Below are positions 54,174 through 64,000 of a DNA stretch of 64,000 nt, one piece after another. Both the position numbers and the translations under genes were made by a program. The notes beneath the pieces were generated by a model. It had not been told where the DNA came from. It did not search any database and saw nothing but the letters and a program-made list of their open reading frames with translations. This stretch comes from Lineus longissimus (Eukaryota > Nemertea > Pilidiophora > Heteronemertea > Lineidae), in contig NC_088310.1 in the NCBI RefSeq assembly GCF_910592395.1, forward strand, positions 8,379,501 through 8,443,500, in the 5' to 3' direction. Each line of letters starts with the position of its first letter. The first letter of the stretch is position 1.

Positions 54174-54416
54174 TTTAAAGGCCTACGCCGTTCTTCTTTA
54201 GAAATTTAAAACTTCCTAAATGCGAAAATGCATCTTGAATACTAGGCGTAAAGTTCTGCATTGCCGTTGTGTAGGGCGGATATACAAATACTGTACTATA
54301 AATATCGAGTTTCAGCAAATTCGTATGCATCATTACTGCACTGCGGCATTTTGTATAACTGCATTTCTATTTTCCTGGCCCACCAGTAATTACGAACGGC
54401 GTATGCCCCTTTAAAA
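54174..54416. mobile_element. TTAA-type MITE, copy 4, best preserved (reverse orientation)
   Basis: The left end TTTAAAGGCCTACGCCGTTC and the reverse complement of the right end, TTAAAGGGGCATACGCCGTT, agree over about 22 bp, with TTAA on both sides. Interior ctgcattgccg, actgcactgcggcatt and ctggcccaccagtaatta are the reverse complements of motifs in the other copies. Confidence 0.75.
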
Positions 54417-54785
54417 GGAATACCAGCTATACTAAGGTGTGTCTGTCATCGGGGCAGGTCACTTTTAGTCAATGGTATAAGGCGGTCAAACGGTCAACAC
54501 TAACAATGCTAACATTCTTGCTAAGGTTAGTGATAAGTTCACGTAAGACTTCAATCTGTTATCAAGGACATACATCCTGTCACAGCTATCAACCCCAGGT
54601 CAATGAGGGTTGGATCTGGTGGTTGTCACGCGGAAATAAGGTGCGCCCATTTCAAGTGGAGTGAAGAGCTATCGCCAATGGACATTGGTCCCAGTCGTTG
54701 TTTGCGCTAGTTACAATCGCACTCACGCATTCTTTTTTCGCAAATATGCCAGGGTGGAGAGAAGCAAGTGTACGTGACAAAAAGA

Positions 54786-55015
54786 CGAAACAGAATCGAA
54801 CCCACGATCTTCCTGATTGAATATATGGCCGAGTATAGAAGTTTTAATTGCCTTTGGATAGAATGTCCGGGGAACAAAGAATTCTGTTATGCACTTGAAT
54901 CTCTAAGCGTTCGACCGTCATGGGCTCAAAACAACCATAAAATGTCATACTCCTCCAGAATGCAAGAGGGCCGAGCACTTTTTTCAGGGGAACATTTTTC
55001 ATATCTACACCGTCA
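54786..55015. mobile_element. Dispersed repeat B, copy 2 (SINE-like)
   Basis: Partner of 50522-50745. This copy carries extra sequence between the B-box-like gaatcgaaccc and the tagaagttt block. Confidence 0.55.
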
Positions 55016-55680
55016 TTCCGACCATGCAGCCACAAATTTTCGCTGCCCTTAGATCCGGGCCTTAGATGACATTCTGGGGATGTAAATCTTTGATGAGAAT
55101 ATGGCGACTACATCTTCCACGACATGGTGATATATCATATTGCCGATATGTGACGATTTTAACCTAAGACTATTTGCATGTTCGCACAACAAAGCGATTA
55201 CGTTCAGCATTGTTTACTGTCAGAGACGCGCGCCTTCTCGGCTGCCAAGGCAAAGAGGATCCCGCCGATATAATGGCTAACTATGCATATTTACAAAAAG
55301 AATTGAAAAAAAGAAATGATATGTGTCATTTTTGCTAGCCCAATGCTACATAGCTTTAACGATAGATTGTTGGAGAAGGCATCTTGTCATCTAGGTCGGC
55401 CAGTCGAGACGATATGAATAAAGCCTCGGCAATTACTCAGTTGCTAACAAGCAAAAGATATGAGCACGCGCGCAAGGAAAGCCTTAAAAACCTTAGACAC
55501 GATGGATCGCCTTCTATACAGTATTTCATCTCCAGTATGGAACCTTGACAAAAGGTTTGCATTTGATTTACTTGCCGGCACTGTGTTATTAGTAAGACGA
55601 TTAAGACGCCTCTAAGGCTAGTTTATTTTACCAGCGCCATCCAGACGACAGCCGTAGATTCATCAATAGTAACAACTAGT

Positions 55681-56075
55681 AAGAGGCTTTTTCCGACTTC
55701 TTAACGGTTTCTTTTACATTTTCCTGATTTATCCGACAAAAGTCCGACATGGTCTGACTTTCCCCCGAAAGGTCGGATTTCTAGAAAACCCTTGAAAAAT
55801 ACTAGGGCTTCCCAAAAGGGCATTAAAGATGACAGGCCTACGTTGAATGGGATTAATGAGCTGATTAGTATCCACACTGAGTGTTTGGCTCACACCTCAT
55901 TAACCCCATTCATCATAGGCCTTTGATCTTTATTGCCCTATTTTGTGAAGTACTTTTTATCACAGTTAAAAAAAGAAATCCGACCTTTCAGGGAAAAGTC
56001 GGACAATGTCGGACTCTTGTCGGATTAATCAGGAAAAGTTAAAGAAACCGTTAAGAAGTCGGAATAAGTCTCCTC
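55681..56075. mobile_element. 395-bp foldback transposon with CTAGT target duplication
   Basis: The two halves are long inverted repeats: ttccgacttcttaacggttt on the left is matched by aaaccgttaagaagtcggaa on the right. Complementarity continues inward through gtccgaca, aaaggtcggattt, agggc...attaaagat and gaatgggattaatgag, leaving a loop of about 35 bp. CTAGT flanks both ends (55676-55680 and 56076-56080). No coding capacity. The family is non-autonomous and the 5-bp duplication does not by itself fix the superfamily. Confidence 0.85.
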
Positions 56076-57139
56076 CTAGTGATAGATGGTATTCAGAAGC
56101 AGAATAGCCCTGCTAAAAAAGAGCAATTTGCGACACTTTCCACCAACGCTTTGGCCAATCAAAAACCCTCAATCCACCTCCTTCGGGATAGTCTTCAGAA
56201 TGGGACCAATCAAAATAGAGTAATTTGGTAAGACTTCCGTGTCTATTTCGCTCTCTATTTAACTGAGAACTATATCACTTTGCCGGCAAGTTGTTATTGC
56301 AAATTGGTGGAGGAGAAATCAATAAGTCACTCTGTAAAATGTTATCTCCAAAAGAAAGGATCTGACGCTCAACATTCCAATCGACTGACATTTGTTAAGT
56401 AGGCCTAGATTTTTCTAGATCATTGCATTTTGCTCCAAGGGCCCAGAATCAGCGACCTGGTCACTTACCTATCAAATCCATCTATGCAAACCAACGAATC
56501 AGCCCGTAATTGTATAGGCCTTTTAACACGTTTTTGAGTGGACATTTCTGGGTTAAGAACCGAATCAATGAGCAAGGTCGCCTTTTCAAAAAGCTATTGT
56601 CTGCGGTTGACGTGTCTTACCGACTTTTAAGTACATTCTTGCATGTTTAACAGTTGAATATTCTCATGCTTCCCAGTCATGAGTATAGTTACAGGTCTAA
56701 TTCGGTAATATGAGTTATCTTATAGAGAAATCTCAACACCTTGATGAAATGCACTTAAAAGTACATAGTATAGGAATAATAATGCCAAAATATAATAATT
56801 CCCAGATCCACCATCCTGGCATAACCAGTGGTCTTCAATATAGTCTTCCTGTCGCTATTTCAAATTTTGTATTTGACGTCGGAATAAAAAAAGCCTGATC
56901 TTAGGATGCGGACTCACAAATATACATGTAAAATACCAATTACGCCCAATAACTTGAGAAATACGCCAACTCTTACGATGGGAAAGTTTTATATGAAATA
57001 ACCGCTTTGGCAGCTAAGATAATGGGACCTGTTAGATGTAAGTCATGGACGCTCACATGATGAACAACACCTCGTCCTATAAAGTTGTCTAGCCTCGCTG
57101 ACTTGAAAGAGCAATTACATGTACGTTAAATAACTTTAC

Positions 57140-57385
57140 TATAAAAAATAAATCAGTGGAACTTCCTAATTCAAAGTTATTTTTATTTTTTTTCGAGTTC
57201 CTAATGCAACGACTGTGAAATTAGTTGTTTTAACTATAGGAATAATAACCATTTAAATGGTTATTTTTTACGCATTTTTGACCTAATCAATGGTAGTGTC
57301 ACTACTATTTTTACTAATTTCAGAGTCGGTGCAATAGGAATCTACGAGATCAGTGGTTTTACTAATAGGTTTTAAGAGTGTAACA
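57140..57385. mobile_element. Asymmetric foldback element with a perfect 22-bp central palindrome
   Basis: cgagttcctaatgcaacgac and tgtgaaattagt on the left pair with actaatttcagagtcggtgc and aataggaatctacgag on the right. The centre, 57244-57265, is a perfect palindrome (aataaccattt / aaatggttatt). The right arm is about 30 bp longer between these blocks. Ends and target duplication are unclear. Confidence 0.6.
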
Positions 57386-58017
57386 CTAAAAACGTTTACA
57401 TACACAATTTCGTAATTGACTTAGAAGCGAAGACATTAGAAATTTTAAGTTTTCCGCTGAACTCAGCGGCCTTCAAACGCCGGGGCGTCGGTCTGAGAAG
57501 GGTATTTGCCTTGAAATTACACTCATGGTGCAGTGGTATTGGCCTCGTCCCATCCATAATACATGAAAAATGAATATGATGACGAAATCGGGCTGCATCG
57601 ACAGACTACTTAAAATCAGTTCACTTACTTTCGTCTGTTCCATTTCCGGCCAAATCTAGTGCAATCTCCTCAAGATCAAGAGTGACAAATAAGGAAAAAG
57701 TCAACAATCAAAGTTATGAAGGTAAATATAACTCTGAGCAGTAAATCCTAGAAGCGTTTCTCCAAACTTGCTTTTGAAGATATCAAAATGTGTGACGTCC
57801 TAAATAGGGTAGCGACAATGAGATAACATCGACTGGACACGTCATATGATGATTAGTAATCACCATTATAGAGCTTCACTTCGGAATGTTCATTGATAAA
57901 ATACGAAGCTGTGCTCTTGACGATGCCCTCATGGTGCCGTCTTGATATAGCTGTTGACCGGTAACCTGACAGACAACGAGTGACCTGGGCCTGTTAAATA
58001 TCGTTTGGCCCCCTTTT

Positions 58018-58650
58018 ATGGGGGGGGGGGGGGGTAGAGGGGGTCAATACACTATTCGGGGAGGGTGGGTACTAGAACACCACTTTTTGTCCCAAAATCT
58101 GCAGGAAAACACATTCTCCGGCGACATCTGGGGGCAAAAGCACCCCTGCCCGCCCCTCACCCGCTAAAGCAACATGGCAGACAAGTGGGTCAGTATCCCA
58201 GACCAGGTAGTTGATTTGTCACACCATAAATATATAGTCCAAACATCTTCGTCGTTTTCCAGTTTTCCAGTGTTTGCCAGTATTTTGTGATTTGTTTCGA
58301 GGAAATTAGAATCATATGCTGGTCAGATGGCATCACCTTGTCCAATAAGATGCAAGGGATTTTATCTTTTTTATTGCTTTCTTCAATTTTATTTCGAGCA
58401 CTGAAATCCACCGGCAAATCATATTCGTGGGATTATATCTGACACTTGACACCAAAAGGTGTAGGCTATCATTATAACTTCCTTATTACCCGCCGAGCAC
58501 ACTGATTATAGGTGGCGACTAGCTAGCGTTTTTGCGGGGGGGGGGGGGCAAAAGGAAAACTTTCGGCCAAAATCATGGTCGAAAACACTTTTTGATGACT
58601 CTGGATGAGCATTTGCCCCCTGCCCCCCCCCCCCCGCAAGCTACGTCCCT
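58018..58650. repeat. Homopolymer G/C-run cluster with a dispersed repeat
   Basis: Runs of 13 to 17 G at 58020 and 58537 and of about 13 C at 58625 occur together. The segment from 58525 to 58652 (gcgggg...ggcaaaagg ... tttgccccctgcccc...gcaagctacgtccctgc) is bounded by inverted G/C runs and contains the ctacgtccctgc end seen in many invertebrate repeats. A related cgtagccaggaatgtaaggg occurs at 7812. Confidence 0.5.
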
Positions 58651-59099
58651 GCTGAATGATGATGTACACTTTGGCTCTCGACTCGAAGCAAGGAATGGTA
58701 TATTGTAGTCCTATATGTGAAATTCGAACAGGTATCGATAACGGGACATACAAGAACCTTTGCCCTTTCCCGAAAGAAAATATCTTTGAAAATTTTCCAA
58801 AGGAAGAAATCTCATTTGAGCATTTTATCAATGAGTTATAGCATGTATGTAGAACATTATTGTAAACATCTATTGTTCGACATGCGAAATAGTCTGACTC
58901 AAATAATGATGTTTACAATGGTAAGTGAATAAATAAGGACACCGGGTGCATGCTTCGTGGTTGCATGTCTGGCGTGTCCTCGATTACAATATAGCCGAAT
59001 TAAAAATATGAAAGGATTGATAGGATGACTATATTTGTCTAACCCCGGCATCGTCTGCTCCATTGATAGAAGCAGGAGGGACGTCATGATTCATGTGTT

Positions 59100-62000
59100 T
59101 GATGACGCATCACCGAAGGTGCGCCCCATTCAACCAATCAATGGTACCGTCTACCGGCATCTGATGTTGCTATAGAGATGTAAACACACGTGCTCGGGTC
59201 TCATCGTCTGTTGTGTGTGTTATCATGTTTATTTTGTTATCCGATTCAGAAGCCTATAACGTCAACCAAGATGAAGTGTCACGGCCGGCCACGCGGGAGC
59301 GGCGACTACCAGTTTCCTCGGACCGACAATTAAATTGAAGGCCGATGACCAGATCTTGGCTGACCCTTGACTCTTTTATCGAAGGATGACGAACAAAAAA
59401 AACTGTTTTAAATATTTGACGCAAGTACCATCGGCAATGAAACTTGAAGAGAATTATCGCTTTTACGCTACCCGTATGATAAACCCGGTTTAGTTTTTTT
59501 CTGAGAGAAAAATCTCTCTTTCAAAGGAATTTATTTAGAACACCACGTTGGCTGCCGGCATCCTCGAGCACAAAGAAAGGAGTGGGCGTGAACAGGCCAC
59601 ATTTTCTTATTTCTATTTCTCCGACGGCTATTCTCAACAGCTGGCCGACAACCAAGATATGGTACATACGGTAGTATTTCATTTTATTATTTGAAATAAA
59701 GTATGCTGTAGTATTTCATTTGTCATTTAACATCTAACATCTTCTCAATGACCAGTTTTAGGTGGGTATGACTTGTGGGTGGATCGTCACAAATTAACAA
59801 GAAGGCACCCTGCCTGTATGTATGAACAAAATTCATACTTTTTCAGCGATTTTGATGTCACCATGCACGAGACAATCTGCTCGAAAATCGGTCGGTTACA
59901 CTCTTAGAAATAAAGGCTTTACAGCTTTGAAGAAAAAAAAGTTTTTCGGCAAACACAGATATGCGTCCCGTAGAGGTTTTTCTGCAAAGCCACCCGCCTA
60001 CCCATTTCTAAACTTATATTCGTCAAAGATTAGTATACATGTAATTACAACTATGGAACAAAACCAGTTTCAGCTAGTATAGTCCAAAATAAGAACGGGG
60101 GATTTAAAACGATCGCACCCATTTCTCTAGGGTATCATAGTTTAAAAGATAACCTTAACGGACTAATGCATTCAACGAAAAAAAGATTCTTCGAAAGGAG
60201 CTGGCTTCATCGATAATCCAAGTGATTGCCTTGGCATCTGCTCTGGTGTCTACACCATCTCAGAGATGCCCACTTATTGCCAGTTCGTTCAAAAGAAATT
60301 TATCATTGTAGTCACCTCTGCAGTAAATGGATCAAGTTCCCTACATCTGTATTGTATAGGCCTAAAGGCGCATGTTTTACTGAATCAGCCTGCAGGCAAA
60401 AAGTGGTAATCGCCGACCATGCATCAGGTGAATCTTAACGTTCATGTCTTACCTCCCCCGCATAGATAAGGTTTCTAGACCCTACCTTCAACCAACACGA
60501 GATCAATTTCATTAACAGACATGTGGTAGTGTACCCCCCCCCCCCCCCCCCCGAGGACAAGTGAGCCTCCGCACTGAGTATAAAGTGGGTCTGTTGCTAC
60601 AGGAAGCGTTAACCAATCCATGCATCGTCATTGCAACGCAAATTAATCTTAGTGAGGTCGGTTGCTGCCGTAGCATTCAGCTATACATCGTCACTGCGAA
60701 TCAATAATAAGCGAACAATTCTACTTTTTAATGTTTTCAATTTCGGCCCCCTGGTGGCCATGTCAAGAATCAAACCGGACAGAAATTTACTGTTGGAGGT
60801 GTCTTGACCAAAGGGGTTATTTGTACCAAGTTTCAAATTAAGCGGATAAGGAATGGGCCTCTGCTTTGTGCACTCTTCACTGACAAACGACACTGCGCTC
60901 TGGCTCACCGGCACGTGGAGTAAAGAGCGCCGAAAGATGCCAACTACATATTGCGACACCAAGCATGAACAGGAGATAATGAAAAGCATTCCCTTGATCC
61001 AAATCGCTTATTATTCATAAAAGTCAATTGAAAAGGACCTAAGTGAATGACGTGTCGTCGTCGCTTCTCTGACTTCACTGACTCATCTACGCATCAATTG
61101 GCCTCTAATTAGATGTAAAACCTTCTATCTTTTTGAAAAGACAGGCCATACCATAACAAAATTTAAAAAAGGGCGCTTATGACAAAATCCGTAGACAATT
61201 ACGAAACATCAGATATAAATACCATCAGTATTATAAGGTCTCATTTTTTAGTTATGATGTAAGCTTATAAAGGGGTTTCAGGTTCATTGACTAACAATAG
61301 TGACAGCTTTTAGATAATACGAACGATGAAAGATGATTGGATACTTTTACAATGAGACCTAACGCAGATTTCTCTTCAGTGGTAATATTTCATTGACGAG
61401 CGGCTCACGCACCTTTGACATTTTCGATGAAAAAAAAATCGGGGCGCCGAAAGGTCACTGATGAAAATGAGATCGCTTGCGTTCTAAATAAGGCCATGCT
61501 ACAACCTCAGAGTGATAGCTTGGATAAATAATCCCACGGTAGGATCATGAAAGTCCGTGACATACAAATTCCGGACGTATCATTGCAATCTCATTTCGTA
61601 GGAGGTTTTGACAACTGCTATGAAAACAATTGTATGATACTAGGATTGGATCAGAATCACACGCCAACGCAAGGGATTGCTACTCCCCATCGACCAATGT
61701 TCGAGCTGATACGACGTATGAAATCACTTTACATGTTGATTTGCTACGATAAAAGCTGGACGTCAATTGGGGACGTTTCCTTCTATATCACATTACGAGT
61801 CGCCAAGAACTAGATAGTCAATGACCCACTTTTTAGTTAACTAACTAACGTCACTTTGTCTGACATTCATCTTGAAATGCTTATGCCTAACATTAGTTGC
61901 ACCATGAGCGTAATAGTGTGTGCTGCCACTGAACCTCGAGTTGCCGATTACGATTCAAACAACATTGCTCTTTTGAACATTGAAAAAATTACCCAAAATG

Positions 62001-62530
62001 ATAAGCATTTCATGGAATCATTTGTAATTTGCTGAACGAAGAAGCGATGTTTGAGTAACAGACCGTACCTGTCTATGATCTGTGTCCACGCGGATATGAT
62101 GAAAAAACAGGCCTCAAGGGATATGAGCAATAGTTCAATGTCACGGATATGCTACACGGCGTCCCTGGGTTTCTTTATCAGTATCTATTATTTGCATATC
62201 AGTCTAAATGGGATTGTTTCATTGCAAAGACTTCGGGGTCAACAACCTTGTTTTCAAGTTAAGAACAATAGTTGATAATCAATAACAAATCATTACAAGC
62301 CTTGAAAGATGAGTGACTTATAACACATTTTTACAATATCAGCACATCGTCTTACGTTTAGCTCATCATAAGAAAAACCAGTTGCCTTAACCTGTAGTTT
62401 GGCATTTGAATTCCGCGCCTGACCTTTCAACTTGCTGCATAGAAGGCCACTAAAGCCCTACATCTTAACGATCAGCCTCAATTATGTTAGGTTGCTCTGA
62501 ACAACTTGTTTAGCCACACTTGATGGGTGC
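59100..62530. other. Gene-poor stretch
   Basis: Only short frames. A C-run is at 60534-60552. The segment around 60735-60860 (gccccctggtggccatgtc ... tttgtaccaagtttcaaatt) has the look of a dispersed repeat common in marine invertebrates, but no second copy is in the window. Confidence 0.4.
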
Positions 62531-62534
62531 GTGT

Positions 62535-62815
62535 AAACGGGTTAATTCAACGGCAACTGAGCTATAACTTCATTTAAAAACAAGCGTTGAGGCAAAAACT
62601 GATGGTTGGGCCAGAACTGGTTAAAGGCAACAACTCGGTTTCTTTCAAAAGATAAGCGTTTAGCAGCAATTGATGGTTGGACTGGTTAACGGCAACAACT
62701 CGGCTTCATTAAAAAAACATAAGTTCAAAGAGAATCAATGGTTTACGCCAAAACGGGCTAACGGTAACTTGCACTTTTCAAAAACAAGCGTGGGTTGACA
62801 GCAACGACCCACCCA
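62535..62815. repeat. Degenerate 65-80-bp tandem repeat, about four copies
   Basis: Each unit starts near c(g/t)gg(t/c)taa(c/a)ggcaac, continues through an A-rich caaaaacaagcgt-type block, and ends near gatggttgg. Copies are strongly diverged in sequence and length. Confidence 0.7.
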
Positions 62816-63174
62816 AATATATTTTTCAGTTTCATATGATGCTACGCATGAAAGGTGTTAACGAAATACCGGTATAGCCTATAGATGACTTTAATTATCA
62901 TTTTACGATTTGCACCTTCTGATTGGGATTCATATTCAAGAACACGTATCAAATTCCTCCAAACTAAAACTTTGCCCACCCCGCCAACAACGATCGACAA
63001 TCCACATTAGTTCAACTAGGAATTGGGTCAAAATGAGATATATACAAATAATGATATTTCTGGGCCATTTGCAAACAAAACTTTAAAACACAACTAAAGC
63101 CCAAACTGATAAAGAAGGCTTAAACGATGCCAGTGTGTAAGTATATTTGTCTTCTCTGAGAACTAGTCCAGTAA

Positions 63175-63234
63175 TAGTTGAGTAATAACTAGTTGAGTAA
63201 TAACTAGTTGAGTAATAACTAGTTGAGTAATAAC
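63175..63234. repeat. 15-bp tandem repeat, four copies
   Basis: tagttgagtaataac is repeated four times without a mismatch from the first full unit. Confidence 0.95.
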
Positions 63235-63357
63235 AAAGACCTCATATTCTTATCGTAAAATAATGCTGTTGGTCCCAATTGTACAATTTGGTCTCATATC
63301 CAAGTTTCAAAATCATTTATGAATAAAAGTCCAGGCAGAATAAATTCGGTCACTTAC

Positions 63358-63581
63358 CTTAAGATTTTTGAGATTCATACCCTCAGCTTAGCGGGGTTCA
63401 AGGAATTAGAGATAAAATACACCTATCACTTTGTCCAAGTAAAGTTATCACACCAATCGAAAGACTTTGGTAATAGCACAACCGGGGAAATTGCCGATCT
63501 GTCGGCTTGCTATCCTGCGCATGCACTCATTGCGATGCGACCGGGCACCCATTTATATACTCCGCCACGCGCGTATCCAAT
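63358..63581 (-). promoter_or_regulatory. Candidate minus-strand core promoter and first exon
   Basis: On the minus strand a CCAAT-type ATTGG (63577-63581) is followed by TATATAAAT (63551-63559). About 195 bp downstream lies AATCTTAAG|GTAAGT, a consensus donor at 63357/63358, preceded by an ATG (ATGAATCTCAAAAATCTTAAG split at the donor). Together these resemble a TATA promoter plus short first exon of a minus-strand gene whose later exons I cannot identify. Confidence 0.3.
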
Positions 63582-64000
63582 CACGGCTGGCAAGGCCCCC
63601 TCCAACTACTCAGTATTCTACGTTAATCATCAATCATTAAACAGGTTTTACATAAGGATTTCTAGGATTTTCGACATCAAATTACCTTTTCTGTGTCATA
63701 CAGGGATATTTTCGGCAACTGGATGTTTACATGACATACATTTTCTTTGTAGGCAACTGTTTACTATCAAAAGAAAGAAAACATTCCGGTGAATTTGTGT
63801 CGCACGCGATGGTGTTAGTGGAAAAGTGGTTTTTGCGATTCCAATAGGGCTTCATACGTTCTAACTAATATTACCTTTCTTTAAATGTTATCAAAATAAT
63901 CTTTTATTTTGTATTGTGCAAATGAATATACCATGATGAAATACTTGGTAGTAGAATTACATACAGTCAGAAGGCTTTAAAACAAAGGTTTTTTTAGCTT

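Noticed and set aside
63319-63792. 157-codon plus-strand frame
   Set aside because: No family features. It runs across a TATA/CCAAT-like promoter and a splice donor on the opposite strand.

Overview
This is animal (metazoan) genomic DNA, most likely from a marine lophotrochozoan such as a mollusc, annelid, brachiopod or nemertean. The evidence is short GT-AG introns, AT-rich intergenic DNA, many small dispersed repeats, a GRL101-type receptor (LDLa + LRR + 7TM) and FMRFamide-receptor-like GPCRs. The species cannot be fixed from the sequence alone.

Region 1 (1 to about 27.24 kb, + strand) is most of ANAPC1, the largest subunit of the anaphase-promoting complex/cyclosome. Thirty exons (270 to 23595) splice in frame into about 1,518 C-terminal residues and a stop codon. 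The gene carries six unrelated tandem-repeat arrays, each lying within about 65 bp of an exon edge or starting inside an exon. The last array (103-bp unit, about 32 copies) grew out of the terminal coding exon and fills the probable 3'UTR up to a poly(A) signal at 27218. The 7.9-kb intron 6595-14491 hosts a complete antisense gene (9168-13695), a two-exon GPCR with C-type-lectin, LDLa and leucine-rich-repeat ectodomains.

Region 2 (about 27.3 to 36.9 kb) starts with a decayed LINE fragment. A roughly 4-kb segmental duplication follows (27857-31753 and 32752-36924). Each copy holds one two-exon, minus-strand, peptide-receptor-like GPCR gene, a tRNA-like SINE, a CRE palindrome and a short minisatellite next to the receptor stop codon. 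The minisatellite is longer in the second copy, and there the receptor C-terminus reads 11 residues into it.

Region 3 (about 37 to 64 kb) is gene-poor. It contains a small minus-strand secreted six-cysteine peptide gene (46305-46634) with a partly duplicated signal-peptide exon upstream, one weaker secreted ORF, and a possible TATA/CCAAT promoter plus first exon on the minus strand near 63.4-63.6 kb. Several non-autonomous transposon families are present: TTAA-flanked MITEs, GC-rich TIR elements, a 395-bp near-palindromic foldback element with CTAGT direct repeats, and others. Much of the remainder shows nothing I can identify.

Exon borders and repeat copy numbers were read by eye from splice consensus, frame continuity and remembered family sequences. 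No alignment or database search was run.
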